NCBI GenBank assembly: GCA_018241685.1 | Contig: JAFEDJ010000028.1 | Location: 1 to 50,695 of the forward strand | DNA from: Pseudomonadota bacterium | GTDB lineage: Bacteria; Pseudomonadota; Gammaproteobacteria; Burkholderiales; Rhodocyclaceae | Direction: 5' to 3' | DNA length: 50,695 nucleotides | In this document: piece by piece, positions 38,955 through 47,658 of the stretch | How positions within the stretch are numbered: position 1 is the stretch's first letter | How the letters are laid out: each line of letters opens with the position of its first letter | Made by a program: the position numbers and the translations under genes | The notes under the pieces: generated by a model | What the model was told of the DNA's origin: nothing | The model's input: the letters and a program-made list of their open reading frames with translations, nothing else | Databases searched by the model: none

Positions 38955-39523
38955 TGGCACGCAGGTGGGTTCTGGGCGCTGCGTTGCTGCTGTGTTTCGG
39001 TGTCGGGCACGCGGCTGAGCAGGTCGTGGTGTGTTTCAACTACGGTTGCCTGAGCGAGGCGACAGTGGTGTTTTCCGACGAACGCCTCGCCGAGGCTGGC
39101 GAGCGTCTGAAGCAGGCCATGTCGCCGATCGAGGAAAGGGCCATCCTGGCCCAGGTCATCGGGCAGCTTTATCGTTGGGCGGGCGAGCAGTCGCCGATTC
39201 ATGCCGACAGGCCGGGGGATTTCCTTGATGACGACGTGTCCGGCAAGATGGATTGCATCGATCATGCAGAGACGACGACGCGCCTGTTGAAGATGCTGGA
39301 ACGGCGCGGCATGCTGCGTTTTCATGTGGTGGATGAAGTGCATCGCCGGGTGCGCTGGCTGGTTGCCCAGCATTTCTCGGCGGTGATTCGCGAGAAGGAC
39401 GTTGCTGCGCCGACAGGCGGAGCGCGATTCGTGGTGGACTCCTGGTTTGGGGAGCACGGCGATCCTGCCGTTGTCTTGCCCCTGGAAGATTGGCTGGATG
39501 GAGAGGGACCGAATGTCTCGTAA
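38954..39523 (+). CDS. Exported protein of unknown function with a putative Cys-His-Asp triad
   Basis: A 189-residue protein I cannot assign to a named family. It has a signal peptide ([20 protein letters not shown], cleavage near 20/21). Cys101 sits in [21 protein letters not shown], at the start of a helix; His140 in [11 protein letters not shown] opens a strand; Asp162 is in [12 protein letters not shown]. Cys at a helix start, then His and Asp on following strands, is the order of the transglutaminase/BTLCP papain-like fold. That would make it a periplasmic peptidase or amidase, an inference only. It is coupled to nudJ (1-base overlap) and to mnmA (11-base overlap), so the trio forms one operon. 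Confidence 0.7.
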   Translation: MARRWVLGAALLLCFGVGHAAEQVVVCFNYGCLSEATVVFSDERLAEAGERLKQAMSPIEERAILAQVIGQLYRWAGEQSPIHADRPGDFLDDDVSGKMDCIDHAETTTRLLKMLERRGMLRFHVVDEVHRRVRWLVAQHFSAVIREKDVAAPTGGARFVVDSWFGEHGDPAVVLPLEDWLDGEGPNVS

Positions 39524-40625
39524 GGAAAAAGTCATCGTCGGCATGTCCGGCGGCGTGGATTCGTCCGTGGCGGCGATGCTGCTTAAGCAGCAGGGCTACG
39601 ACGTGGTCGGCCTGTTCATGAAGAACTGGGAAGACGATGACGACGATGAATACTGTTCCACCCGGGAAGACCTGGTGGACGTGGTGTCGGTGGCCGATGT
39701 GCTGGGCATCGAGCTGGAGGTGGTGAATTTCTCCAAGGAATACAAGGAGCGGGTGTTCGCCGATTTCCTGCGCGAGTACGAGGCGGGCCGCACGCCCAAT
39801 CCGGACATCCTGTGCAACTCGGAGATCAAGTTCAAGGCTTTCCTCGATCACGCGCTGGCCTTGGGCGCGGATCGCATTGCGACCGGGCATTACGCCCAGG
39901 TGCGCGAATGGACCAACGATGGACGCACCGAATACCAGCTGCTCAAGGCCGAAGACGGCACCAAGGACCAGAGCTATTTCCTGTATCGCCTGAACCAGAC
40001 CCAGTTGTCGAAGGCCTTGTTTCCCATCGGCCATCTCTACAAGCGCGACGTGCGCAAGATGGCCGAGGCGGCAAACCTGCATGTGCATGCCAAGAAGGAT
40101 TCGACGGGTATCTGTTTCATCGGTGAGCGTCCGTTTCGGGAGTTCCTGTCCCGCTACCTGCCGGCCAAGCCGGGCGAGATCCGCACGCTGGAAGGCGACA
40201 AGGTGATCGGCCAGCATCAGGGCCTGATGCATCACACCATCGGCCAGCGCAAGGGCCTGCAGATCGGTGGCATCAAGGGCAACCAGGATGATGCGGGTGA
40301 GCACGACGCCTGGTACGTGGCGCAGAAGGATATGGCGAAGAACGTGCTGTACGTCGTGCAGGGCCACGATCACCCGGCGCTGTTGAAGGATCGCCTCGTG
40401 ATTACCGACCTGAGCTGGGTTGCTGGCCAGGATCCGCGTACGCATTGGGTGTACACGGCCAAACCGCGCTACAGGACGCCGGACGCGCCCTGTGAGATCG
40501 ATGTCCTTGCCGACGGCCGGGCCGAGATTGCCTTCGCGCAGCCTCAGTGGGCGGTGACGCCGGGGCAGAGCGTGGTGATCTACGAAAGCCGGGTTTGCCT
40601 GGGTGGCGGGATCATCACGGCCTGA
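39513..40625 (+). CDS. mnmA: tRNA-specific 2-thiouridylase MnmA
   Basis: A 370-residue PP-loop enzyme that makes s2U34 in tRNA-Lys, -Glu and -Gln. The PP-loop is [16 protein letters not shown], the catalytic cysteines are in [12 protein letters not shown] and [12 protein letters not shown], and the GHYAQ and [12 protein letters not shown] segments are typical. GGAGAGGGACC precedes the ATG. The start lies within the end of the previous gene. An intrinsic terminator follows. Confidence 0.96.
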   Translation: MSRKEKVIVGMSGGVDSSVAAMLLKQQGYDVVGLFMKNWEDDDDDEYCSTREDLVDVVSVADVLGIELEVVNFSKEYKERVFADFLREYEAGRTPNPDILCNSEIKFKAFLDHALALGADRIATGHYAQVREWTNDGRTEYQLLKAEDGTKDQSYFLYRLNQTQLSKALFPIGHLYKRDVRKMAEAANLHVHAKKDSTGICFIGERPFREFLSRYLPAKPGEIRTLEGDKVIGQHQGLMHHTIGQRKGLQIGGIKGNQDDAGEHDAWYVAQKDMAKNVLYVVQGHDHPALLKDRLVITDLSWVAGQDPRTHWVYTAKPRYRTPDAPCEIDVLADGRAEIAFAQPQWAVTPGQSVVIYESRVCLGGGIITA

Positions 40626-40646
40626 GGCTTCTGTTGGTACATAAGC

Positions 40647-40678
40647 AAACGGGCGCTATGGGGCGCCCGTTTGTTTTC
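40647..40678 (+). terminator. Intrinsic terminator after mnmA
   Basis: AAACGGGCGC (40647-40656) pairs with GCGCCCGTTT (40663-40672) around TATGGG, followed by GTTTTC. It touches the stop codon of the convergent transglycosylase gene. Confidence 0.88.
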
Positions 40679-41303
40679 AAGGACTCTGAGCCAGCCGGAA
40701 ACTCGGATAGGCCCAGTTGTGCTCCCACGCGGCGCGCACCATGTTCGGGTACTCGGGGCGTCCGAGGCTGCCGTTGTAGCGCCCCAGCGCGCGGAACAGG
40801 TCGCCCCGTTCGATGTCCAGGTAATGGCGCAGGATCGTGCAGCCAAAGCGCAGGTTGGTGCGCATGTAGAAGAGGTTGCTCTCCTGATTGCCGATCAGTT
40901 TGACCCAGAATGGCATGACCTGCATGTAGCCACGGGCGCCAGCCGAAGACAGGGCGTATTTCTTGAAGCCGCTCTCCACCTGGATCAGGCCCAGCACCAG
41001 CTGTGGGTCGAGGCCGGCGCGGGTGGCCTCGTAGTGGATCGCTCGCAGAAGCTCGGAGCGGTAGGTTTCATCGGGGATGCGCTTGGCCAGCCTGCGGGAC
41101 ATCTCGGCCAGCCAGCGGGCCCGTTCGGGAGAGCGTTCGAAGCTTGGATCGAGCGGGGCCTGGTCGGCGACGGCCGCGTGTAGCGCGGCCTGCACGCTGG
41201 CGGCGAGCGGCTCGTAGAGCTGGTTGCCGGCATGCGCCATCGTCGTCCCGCCCAGCAGGCAGGTGGCCACTATGCGGGCGGCGATGGAACGCATGGGTAG
41301 CAT
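40677..41303 (-). CDS. Lytic transglycosylase with SLT domain
   Basis: A 208-residue exported murein-cleaving enzyme. A signal peptide (ARIVATCLLGGTTMAHA) precedes a helical region and a compact SLT domain. The catalytic Glu is E110 in LGLIQVESGFKKYALSSAGARGYMQVMPFWV, with the downstream NLRFGCTILRHYLD and RALGRYNGSLG as in family 1 enzymes. The ATG follows AAGGACTGAAGC, where the Shine-Dalgarno overlaps the last codons of proS, so proS and this gene are probably cotranscribed. Confidence 0.9.
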   Translation of the reverse strand: MLPMRSIAARIVATCLLGGTTMAHAGNQLYEPLAASVQAALHAAVADQAPLDPSFERSPERARWLAEMSRRLAKRIPDETYRSELLRAIHYEATRAGLDPQLVLGLIQVESGFKKYALSSAGARGYMQVMPFWVKLIGNQESNLFYMRTNLRFGCTILRHYLDIERGDLFRALGRYNGSLGRPEYPNMVRAAWEHNWAYPSFRLAQSP

Positions 41304-41306
41304 GCT

Positions 41307-43025
41307 TCAGTCCTTCAGCTTGGCGATGACCGTAGCGGCGACGTCGCCAACGGCCAGCTTGGTGGCTTCGGCGTCGCGGCGGCCCTGGTATTCGACGACA
41401 CCCTCTTTCAGGCTGCGGTCGCCGATGACGACGCGGTGCGGCGTGCCGATCAGCTCGTTGTCGGCCAGCAGGGAGCCCGGACGCTCGTCCCGGTCGTCGA
41501 GGAAGGCGTCGATGCCGGCTGCAACGAGTTCGCCGTACAGCTTGTCGGCGGCTTCGCGCACTGCTTCGGACTTGGCGTATCCCATCGGCACGATGGCCAC
41601 CTGGAAGGGGGCGATGCCGTCCGGCCAGATGATGCCGCGGGCGTCATTGTTCTGCTCGATGGCGGCGCCGAGGATGCGCGAGACACCGATACCGTAGCAC
41701 CCCATCTCCATGACCTGTTCCTTGCCCTGTTCGTTGAGGAACTTGCAGCCGAGGGCTTCGGAGTACTTGGTGCGCAGCTGGAAGATGTGGCCGACTTCGA
41801 TGCCACGGCAGATGTCGAGGCTGCCCTTGCCGTCCGGCGAGGGGTCGCCGACGACGACGTTGCGCAGGTCGGCGGCTTCGGCTTCGGGGAAGTCACGGCC
41901 GATGTTGACGCCGGTGTAGTGGTAGTCGTCCTCGTTGGCGCCGGTGACGAAATCGGCCATCGCCGCAACGGTACGGTCCATCACCACGCGGCCCTGGAAA
42001 CCGACGGGGCCGAGGGAGCCGGCATTGGCGCCGAAGGCGGTCAGGATGGATGCAGGGGAGGCGAAGGTCAGCGGATTCTTGACGCCGGCGACCTTCTGGG
42101 CCTTGACCTCGTTCAGTTCATGGTCGCCGCGCAGCAGGAGCAGTACCGGCTTGCTGCCGGACGCTTCGTCGCCGTCCACCACGATCGCCTTGACGGTCTG
42201 GGTGGCGGGGATCTTCAGGAAGGCGGCCAGCTCGTCGATGGTCTTGGCGCCGGGGGTATGCACCTTGGTCAGCGCAGCGCTGGCAGCGGGGCGCGGGGTG
42301 GTCGGCGCCAGGGCTTCGGCGAGTTCCACGTTGGCGGCGTAGTCGGAGTCCGGACAGTAGGCGATGTCGTCTTCGCCGGTTTCGGCGATCACATGGAATT
42401 CGTGGGAACCGGTGCCGCCGATCGAGCCCGTATCGGCCGCAACCGCGCGGAACTTCAGGCCGAGCCGGTTGAAGATGCGGTGGTAGGTGTCGTACATGTT
42501 GCGGTACTCCCGCTGCAGATCCTCGAAGGAGCTGTGGAAAGAGTAGCCGTCCTTCATGACGAATTCGCGGCCGCGCATCACGCCGAAACGGGGGCGGATT
42601 TCGTCGCGGAACTTCATCTGGACCTGGTAGAAGTGCTTGGGCAGCTGGCGATAGCTCCTCAGCTCTTTGCGCACCACGTCGGTGATGACTTCCTCGTGGG
42701 TCGGGCCGACGACGAAATCGCGGTCGTGGCGGTCCTTGAAGCGTAGCAGCTCAGGACCATAGAAATCCCAGCGGCCGGATTCCTGCCACAGCTCGGCCGG
42801 TTGCACGGCGGGCATTAGCACTTCGATGGCGCCGGCCCGGTTCATCTCCTCCCGCACGATGGATTCCACCTTGCGCAGGGCGCGCAGGCCCAGGGGCATC
42901 CAGGTGTAGATACCGCCGGCGAGGCGCTTGATCAGCCCCGCGCGCATCATCAGTTTGTGGCTGATGACTTCCGCGTCGGAAGGGGCTTCCTTGAGGGTGG
43001 AGAGGAAGAACTGGGAGGCACGCAT
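41307..43025 (-). CDS. proS: Proline-tRNA ligase, bacterial type with editing insertion
   Basis: A 572-residue class II synthetase. Core motifs: [30 protein letters not shown] at the start, [26 protein letters not shown] (motif 2 region) and [15 protein letters not shown] (motif 3). A YbaK-like editing insertion (about 220-400, containing TVKAIVVDG and [13 protein letters not shown]) removes Ala from tRNA-Pro. The start at 43025 matches the family; an ATG four codons earlier is possible. The anticodon-binding domain ends in [20 protein letters not shown]. Divergent from rppH, a common betaproteobacterial arrangement. Confidence 0.96.
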   Translation of the reverse strand: MRASQFFLSTLKEAPSDAEVISHKLMMRAGLIKRLAGGIYTWMPLGLRALRKVESIVREEMNRAGAIEVLMPAVQPAELWQESGRWDFYGPELLRFKDRHDRDFVVGPTHEEVITDVVRKELRSYRQLPKHFYQVQMKFRDEIRPRFGVMRGREFVMKDGYSFHSSFEDLQREYRNMYDTYHRIFNRLGLKFRAVAADTGSIGGTGSHEFHVIAETGEDDIAYCPDSDYAANVELAEALAPTTPRPAASAALTKVHTPGAKTIDELAAFLKIPATQTVKAIVVDGDEASGSKPVLLLLRGDHELNEVKAQKVAGVKNPLTFASPASILTAFGANAGSLGPVGFQGRVVMDRTVAAMADFVTGANEDDYHYTGVNIGRDFPEAEAADLRNVVVGDPSPDGKGSLDICRGIEVGHIFQLRTKYSEALGCKFLNEQGKEQVMEMGCYGIGVSRILGAAIEQNNDARGIIWPDGIAPFQVAIVPMGYAKSEAVREAADKLYGELVAAGIDAFLDDRDERPGSLLADNELIGTPHRVVIGDRSLKEGVVEYQGRRDAEATKLAVGDVAATVIAKLKD

Positions 43026-43179
43026 GACAGAGTCCATTGTTAGTACAGCGTGCAATTTTAACGTGCACCTTGCGCCTTGGCGCCGCTTCTGTTGCATTGC
43101 ACCGATTCGGGGCGTCGGCTTCCGCGGCAAGGGGAAATATGGAAGAATTCCGCACAGTTCATGAATTAAAGGTTGCACC

Positions 43180-43731
43180 ATGCTCGACCGTGAAGGCTAC
43201 AGGCCTAACGTCGGCATCATTCTGGTGAATGCGCGCAACGAGGTTTTCTGGGGCAAACGGATACGAGAACATTCCTGGCAGTTTCCGCAGGGCGGAATCA
43301 AGCACGGCGAGTCGCCGGAACAGGCCATGTACCGTGAGCTCTTCGAAGAAGTCGGCTTGAAGCCTGAGCACGTTCGTATCATCGGCCGCACGCGCGGCTG
43401 GTTGCGCTACGACGTGCCCAAGCACTGGATCAAGCGGGAATGGCGTAACACCTATCGCGGCCAGAAGCAGATCTGGTTCCTGTTGCGACTGGTGGGACGC
43501 GATTCCGACGTCTGCCTGCGTGCAAGTACTCACCCGGAGTTCGATGCCTGGCGCTGGAGTTATTATTGGGTGCCCCTTGAGGCGGTCATCGAGTTCAAGC
43601 GCGGCGTTTATCAGGCCGCGCTGCTGGAACTGTCCCGCCTGCTGTTCCGCGATCGAAGCCTCGATATCCCGGAAAGTTACCGACCGATAGTAGTGACCCC
43701 GGAATCCCCGGGAAAACCCTCCCTCTCCTGA
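43180..43731 (+). CDS. rppH: RNA pyrophosphohydrolase
   Basis: A 183-residue Nudix enzyme that removes pyrophosphate from 5'-triphosphate RNA and so starts mRNA decay. The Nudix box is [23 protein letters not shown]. The opening [27 protein letters not shown] and [16 protein letters not shown] are RppH-specific. A short C-terminal tail past the family core ([16 protein letters not shown]) is Pro-rich. No clear Shine-Dalgarno is visible. A very strong terminator follows directly. Confidence 0.94.
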   Translation: MLDREGYRPNVGIILVNARNEVFWGKRIREHSWQFPQGGIKHGESPEQAMYRELFEEVGLKPEHVRIIGRTRGWLRYDVPKHWIKREWRNTYRGQKQIWFLLRLVGRDSDVCLRASTHPEFDAWRWSYYWVPLEAVIEFKRGVYQAALLELSRLLFRDRSLDIPESYRPIVVTPESPGKPSLS

Positions 43732-43732
43732 C

Positions 43733-43772
43733 AAGACGTGTGCCGAGTTGAAACTCGGCACACGTCTTTTTG
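43733..43772 (+). terminator. Strong intrinsic terminator after rppH
   Basis: AAGACGTGTGCCGAGT (43733-43748) pairs with ACTCGGCACACGTCTT (43753-43768) around TGAA, then a T-run. The stem begins two bases after the stop codon. Confidence 0.93.
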
Positions 43773-43890
43773 TCTTACCCTCCGATTGTTGCTGGTTTTG
43801 TCGCCGCCTGCGATGCGGCGACGGGTCCGGGTATGCCGTTGTCGGGCAATCCCGGTTCATTGCTGTAGGGGCACATCGGGAGGACACACC

Positions 43891-44484
43891 ATGGAGCGCT
43901 TGCACTATCAGCCGATCCGGCAGTTCCGGGTCAAGAGCGGCACCTGCGAAGTCGCGGATGCCTGGAGCCTGACCAAGGTCGTTGCGTCGTCGCCGGCCAT
44001 CGAAGTGATGACTGACCTGCGACGAATCCCCGCGGCAACCATTTCCGATACGGTTTCGCTGGCCGAGGCCAATCACAGCATGATTTTGCGCGGTGTGCGG
44101 ATGCTCTTCGCGACCGATAACGACCGCCGTGTGGTGGGCATCATCACGTCCAACGATCTGCTGGGCGAGAAACCCACGCGGGTTGCGCGGGAGCGGATGT
44201 CGCGGCACGAGGAGTTGACCGTGCGCGACATCATGGTGGCCACCGAAGAGCTCGATGCGGTGACGATGGCCGATGTCCTGCGCGCGGAGGTGGGGCATGT
44301 CGTGGCGATGCTGAAGGCCTGTGGGCGGCAGCACGCGCTCGTGGTGGAAGAGGAGGGCGGCATGGCGCCGGTGATCCGGGGTATCTTCTCGGCCTCGCAG
44401 ATTGCGCGCCAGATGGGTATTCCCCTGCAGACCACGGAGGTGGCGCGTACGTTTGCCGAGATCGAGGCCGCCATCAGGAGCTGA
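43891..44484 (+). CDS. CBS-domain protein
   Basis: A 197-residue protein with two CBS-like halves: AATISDTVSLAEANHSMILRGVRMLFATDNDRRVVGIITSNDLLG and TVRDIMVATEELDAVTMADVLRAEVGHVVAMLKACGRQHALVVEE...IRGIFSASQIARQMG. CBS pairs bind adenine nucleotides and regulate partner proteins; no partner is fused or adjacent. The N-terminal 40 residues (LHYQPIRQFRVKSGTCEVADAW) are unassigned. The start has GGGAGGACACACC, strong evidence. The upstream 118 bp (43773-43890) show nothing beyond this ribosome site. Confidence 0.85.
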   Translation: MERLHYQPIRQFRVKSGTCEVADAWSLTKVVASSPAIEVMTDLRRIPAATISDTVSLAEANHSMILRGVRMLFATDNDRRVVGIITSNDLLGEKPTRVARERMSRHEELTVRDIMVATEELDAVTMADVLRAEVGHVVAMLKACGRQHALVVEEEGGMAPVIRGIFSASQIARQMGIPLQTTEVARTFAEIEAAIRS

Positions 44485-44586
44485 GTTGGTAGGCCGGCAA
44501 GTGCTGGGGGCCGTGCGGGTTTGGCCCGGCGAAAGGGGAGGGGGAGTAGAATCGCGGCTGTCCTCCATCCTTCCCTTTGAAACCTG

Positions 44587-45123
44587 ATGGCTGCAGTTTC
44601 CCGTTTGGCCCGCTCATGTATTCCGTTTTTCTTCGCTGCGGCAAGCGTCGCACTTGTGGGGTGTGCCAGCGGTGGTCGCACATACCTGTTTGAAGGAGAA
44701 ACCAAGTCCGCTTGGAAGGAAGTCGAACCGGAGCTTCCCGCATTTCCAGAGCGCGCGAATCTGATCCCCCTCGACTTGGGGTCCGAGTCCACCTCGTTGT
44801 CTTTTATCGATGAGAAGTCGCTGACGCTCGCGGAAGATGGCGTCGTGCGCTTTACATTGATCGTGCGTGCTGCGGGCGGTGCCCAGAACGTGAGTTTCGA
44901 GGGTATCCGCTGTGAGACGGCGGAGCGCAAGCTCTATGCGATAGGTCGCAATGACCGGGAGTGGATCAGGCCTCGTGCCAGTGACTGGCAGAGAATTTCA
45001 GACAATGGATTCAACCGCCAGCACGCGTTGCTGGCGACGGATTTCTTTTGTCCGCGGGGAACTATCCCGCCGAACCGGGATGAGATCGTGAAATCCCTGC
45101 GGCAGGCGGCCGGCCTGCGTTGA
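44587..45123 (+). CDS. CNP1-like family lipoprotein
   Basis: A 178-residue protein with a lipoprotein signal (FFFAAASVALVGCASGG; lipid-modified Cys in the LVGC box), so it is probably anchored in the outer membrane. The body (TYLFEGETKSAWKEVEPELPAFPERANLIPLDLGSESTSLSFIDEKSL...VVRFTLIVRAAGGAQNVSFEGIRCETAE) matches the CNP1-like family, known from Neisseria and other betaproteobacteria, without an established function. TAGAAT at 44547-44552 is a probable -10. It ends 27 bp before coq7. Confidence 0.8.
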   Translation: MAAVSRLARSCIPFFFAAASVALVGCASGGRTYLFEGETKSAWKEVEPELPAFPERANLIPLDLGSESTSLSFIDEKSLTLAEDGVVRFTLIVRAAGGAQNVSFEGIRCETAERKLYAIGRNDREWIRPRASDWQRISDNGFNRQHALLATDFFCPRGTIPPNRDEIVKSLRQAAGLR

Positions 45124-45150
45124 CATCAAATTTCGAGTGGAGTTGCTGTG

Positions 45151-45771
45151 ATGCTGGATCAACTGATCATTGGCTTTGACAAGGCTTTGCGTACGGTTTT
45201 TGCGGACGCTTACACAGTGCGTCCGGTTCCGGGCGAGGCGCTGCCCGAGGCAGACCTGAGTGAACAGGAAAAGCGTCATGCTGCGTCCCTGATGAGAGTG
45301 AATCACTGTGGTGAAATCTGCGCCCAGGCCTTGTATCAGGGGCAGGCGTTGATGTCCCGCAACGAGGGTATCAAGGAAGCGTTGGCCGGCGCCGCGCACG
45401 AGGAGACGGAGCATCTGGCTTGGACCGAGCGCCGGATCGCGGAGTTGGGCGGGCGGAAAAGCTTCCTGAACCCGCTTTGGTACAGCGGATCGCTAGCCAT
45501 CGGGATGCTGGCAGCCCGTTTTGGTGACGGCGTCAATCTGGGCTTCCTGGCCGAAACCGAACGTCAGGTTGAGGCCCATCTGAACAGTCACCTGGGCCGC
45601 CTGCCGGAGCAGGACCTGCGTTCCCGTGAGATCGTTGAGCAGATGAAGATCGACGAGGTGGCGCATGCCGACACGGCCGTGCGCCTTGGGGCTGTTGAGC
45701 TGCCAAATCCTGTCAAGGCAGCCATGAAGGCCACCTCGAAGGTCATGACCGGTGTTGCGTATTGGCTTTGA
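45151..45771 (+). CDS. coq7: Coq7-type demethoxyubiquinone hydroxylase
   Basis: A 206-residue di-iron monooxygenase that adds the last hydroxyl of ubiquinone. The carboxylate-bridged di-iron ligands are visible: [31 protein letters not shown] (ExxH), [10 protein letters not shown] and [15 protein letters not shown] (ExxH). The ATG at 45151 has GGAG 8 nt upstream; a GTG directly before it is possible. An aerobic ubiquinone pathway is implied. It converges on the OsmC gene with a 12-bp gap. Confidence 0.93.
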   Translation: MLDQLIIGFDKALRTVFADAYTVRPVPGEALPEADLSEQEKRHAASLMRVNHCGEICAQALYQGQALMSRNEGIKEALAGAAHEETEHLAWTERRIAELGGRKSFLNPLWYSGSLAIGMLAARFGDGVNLGFLAETERQVEAHLNSHLGRLPEQDLRSREIVEQMKIDEVAHADTAVRLGAVELPNPVKAAMKATSKVMTGVAYWL

Positions 45772-45783
45772 TCCGGGCAGAGC

Positions 45784-46200
45784 CTAGACCTGAACGATTT
45801 CCCAGGTGTGTTCGATCTCTGCGGTCTTGCTGAGCATGATCGTGGCGGAGCAGTACTTGTCGGACGACAGCTTGATGGCTCGTTCGACGCTCTCCGGCTT
45901 CAGCTCATGTCCGGTGACGGTGTAGTGGAACGCGATGCGGGTGAATACCTTGGGGTCTGTTTCGGCGCGTTCTGCTGTCAGGCGGACGCGGCAGTCCCGC
46001 ACATCCTGTCGACCGCGCTTGAGGATCAGGACGACGTCAAACGCCGTGCAGCCGCCTGCGCCAGCCAGCATCAGCTCCATTGGCCGGGGGGCAAGATCAC
46101 GTCCGCCCGCTTCTGGGGCGCCATCCATGGTGACGATATGGCCGGAACCCGTTTCCGCCATGAAGGTCATGTCGCCAACCCACTTAACTACGCACTCCAT
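45784..46200 (-). CDS. OsmC-family peroxiredoxin-like protein (YhfA type)
   Basis: A 138-residue OsmC/Ohr superfamily protein. The two family cysteines are Cys51 (AGAGGCTAFDVVLILKR) and Cys117 (SSDKYCSATIML), as in thiol peroxidases; the YhfA branch is less studied. The ATG at 46200 follows AAGGGAAACAG and is preferred over one five codons upstream. Its promoter must lie in the 505-bp gap that follows. Confidence 0.87.
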   Translation of the reverse strand: MECVVKWVGDMTFMAETGSGHIVTMDGAPEAGGRDLAPRPMELMLAGAGGCTAFDVVLILKRGRQDVRDCRVRLTAERAETDPKVFTRIAFHYTVTGHELKPESVERAIKLSSDKYCSATIMLSKTAEIEHTWEIVQV

Positions 46201-46443
46201 TCTGTTTCCCTTCAATGTTGACTGTACGGAGGGGCTGGGCCCCTTCTGCAGGCGCTGATTGTAGCTGTCTTGCCGCAGAGGGGCTGGGGCGTCTCTATGT
46301 TGCGATGCCGCATTTTGGGTGCTCAGGGTTCTTCTGTGCGCGGGGTGGTGCGTGTATGGTACGGATTCTTTATCAATTAAATCATTGTGTTGAATGCTAT
46401 TTATTGGAAATAAAAGAAATCTATTTGTGGATAGACAATTTTA

Positions 46444-46458
46444 TTGTGCAATGCACAA
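46444..46458. promoter_or_regulatory. Dyad TTGTGCA-A-TGCACAA upstream of the small-RNA promoter
   Basis: Two perfect 7-bp arms around one base, ending 7 bp before the -35 box. This is a good position for an activator or repressor, identity unknown. Confidence 0.45.
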
Positions 46459-46465
46459 AAAAATC

Positions 46466-46494
46466 TTGCACCAAGGGGGTTCGGGGGCGATAAT
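46466..46494 (+). promoter_or_regulatory. Sigma-70 promoter of the candidate small RNA
   Basis: TTGCAC and GATAAT with a 17-bp, G-rich spacer: five of six consensus bases in each box. Start is expected near 46501. Confidence 0.65.
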
Positions 46495-46500
46495 TTCTTC

Positions 46501-46603
46501 AGTCCAGTTGCTTTTGTTGTTCGAAGCGGCTGAAAGGTGTCTCCTCCACCCTCCTCCTTTGGTGTGGATTTAGCGCAGATCTCCCCGATCTGCGCTTTTT
46601 TTT
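46501..46603 (+). ncRNA. Candidate trans-acting small RNA with CCUCC (anti-Shine-Dalgarno-like) motifs
   Basis: About 103 nt, from a promoter to an intrinsic terminator, with no open frame of note. Stem 1 pairs 46505-46513 with 46524-46532 (9 bp, two G-U). A middle CU-rich segment (46540-46557) carries CCTCC three times (46543, 46550, 46553) and can be held in a loop by AAAGG (46533) with CCTTT (46556), or by CACC (46547) with GGTG (46561). Stem 3 is the terminator. CCTCCTTT equals the 3' end of 16S rRNA (the anti-Shine-Dalgarno). Known small RNAs use CCUCC loops to bind ribosome sites, often with Hfq. The alternative is an untranslated leader ending before rplM. Confidence 0.62.
46572..46603 (+). 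terminator. Intrinsic terminator of the small RNA
   Basis: AGCGCAGATC (46572-46581) pairs perfectly with GATCTGCGCT (46587-46596) around TCCCC and runs into eight T. The T-run is on the plus strand only, so it does not serve the OsmC gene. Confidence 0.92.
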
Positions 46604-46618
46604 GTCTGAAGATAGGGT

Positions 46619-46648
46619 TTGACACTGCTTCTTTGCTTCGGGTAAAAT
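46619..46648 (+). promoter_or_regulatory. rplM-rpsI promoter
   Basis: TTGACA (perfect -35) and TAAAAT with an 18-bp spacer, followed by the GC-rich CCGCGGC. The leader to the rplM ATG is about 50 nt. Confidence 0.8.
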
Positions 46649-46705
46649 CCGCGGCTTTCCGAATTATGGTCGTTCCCGGTGTCGGGAAAAGTCAGAGGGA
46701 TCTTC

Positions 46706-47134
46706 ATGAAAACGTTTTCTGCCAAGCCGCACGAGGTCAAGCGCGACTGGTTTGTCGTCGATGCGACGGACCTAGTCCTTGGTCGGCTTGCTTCCCAGGT
46801 TGCGCTTCGCTTGCGCGGCAAACATAAAGCCATCTACACCCCGCACGTCGATACCGGTGACTTCATCGTTGTCATTAATGTCGACAAGCTTCGTGTGACC
46901 GGCACCAAGGCCCAGGACAAAAAGTACTACCGCCACTCCGGTTACCCGGGCGGTATCTACGAAACCAATTTTACCAAACTGCAGCAGCGCTTCCCCGCTC
47001 GCGTGCTTGAGAAGGCTGTCAAGGGCATGCTGCCCAAGGGCCCGCTCGGCTATGCCATGCTGAAGAAGCTGAAGTGCTACGCTGGTGCCGAGCATCCGCA
47101 TGCCGCACAGCAGCCCCAAGTTCTCGCGATTTAA
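46706..47134 (+). CDS. rplM: 50S ribosomal protein L13
   Basis: A 142-residue ribosomal protein. [59 protein letters not shown] and the C-terminal [19 protein letters not shown] are classic L13. It binds 23S rRNA early in 50S assembly and in E. coli represses its own operon. AGAGGGATCTTC precedes the ATG. rpsI follows after 12 bp, as in nearly all bacteria. Confidence 0.98.
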   Translation: MKTFSAKPHEVKRDWFVVDATDLVLGRLASQVALRLRGKHKAIYTPHVDTGDFIVVINVDKLRVTGTKAQDKKYYRHSGYPGGIYETNFTKLQQRFPARVLEKAVKGMLPKGPLGYAMLKKLKCYAGAEHPHAAQQPQVLAI

Positions 47135-47146
47135 CAGGAGCCGATA

Positions 47147-47539
47147 ATGGCTGTGACTTACAACTACGGTACCGGTCGTCGCAAGTCGGCTGTTGCTCGT
47201 GTTTTCATCAAGAAGGGCTCCGGCAACATCGTCGTGAACGGCAAGCCGGTCGATCAGTTCTTCTCCCGTGAAACCGGCCGCATGATCGTGCGTCAGCCGC
47301 TGGTTCTGACCAACTTCGTCGACACCTTCGACATCCTGGTCAATGTGACCGGCGGTGGCGAGTCCGGTCAGGCTGGTGCCGTTCGTCACGGCATTACCCG
47401 TGCGCTGATCGACTACGATGCAGAGCTCAAGTCCCCGCTGAAGAAGGCTGGCTTGGTTACTCGCGATGCCCGTGAAGTCGAGCGTAAGAAGGTCGGTTTC
47501 CGCAAGGCACGTCGTCGCAAGCAGTTCTCCAAGCGTTAA
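47147..47539 (+). CDS. rpsI: 30S ribosomal protein S9
   Basis: A 130-residue ribosomal protein. [27 protein letters not shown] at the start and the basic tail [17 protein letters not shown], which reaches into the P site of the 30S subunit, identify S9. AGGAG lies upstream of the ATG. Confidence 0.98.
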   Translation: MAVTYNYGTGRRKSAVARVFIKKGSGNIVVNGKPVDQFFSRETGRMIVRQPLVLTNFVDTFDILVNVTGGGESGQAGAVRHGITRALIDYDAELKSPLKKAGLVTRDAREVERKKVGFRKARRRKQFSKR

Positions 47540-47557
47540 TTCGCTTCGAGTATGGTC

Positions 47558-47583
47558 AAAAGGCCGCCTTCGGGCGGCTTTTT
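47558..47583 (+). terminator. Intrinsic terminator after rpsI with a UUCG tetraloop
   Basis: GCCGCC (47563-47568) pairs with GGCGGC (47573-47578) around TTCG, extended by a G-U and A-T pairs into the run of T. The stable C(UUCG)G loop is typical of ribosomal-operon ends. Confidence 0.9.
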
Positions 47584-47658
47584 GTCATCTTGGCGTAGTA
47601 TGTTGTTCCGGCGTAGTTCGGGTGTCTGCTGGTAGTTCATTTCCTGTTGGGGGCAAGC

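Larger units (their letters stand above)
46201..46705. other. 505-bp gene-free region with a small RNA and two promoters
   Basis: No protein-coding gene fits. The first half (46216-46360) is GC-mixed with nothing recognised. From about 46365 to 46470 the DNA is strikingly AT-rich compared with the window. Then come a dyad, a -35/-10 pair, a candidate small RNA ending in a strong terminator (46603), and the separate rplM promoter. Confidence 0.7.

Noticed and set aside
46501..46705. The candidate small RNA as a simple attenuator of rplM-rpsI
   Set aside because: rplM has its own near-consensus promoter after the terminator, so a leader role is not needed, though read-through cannot be excluded.
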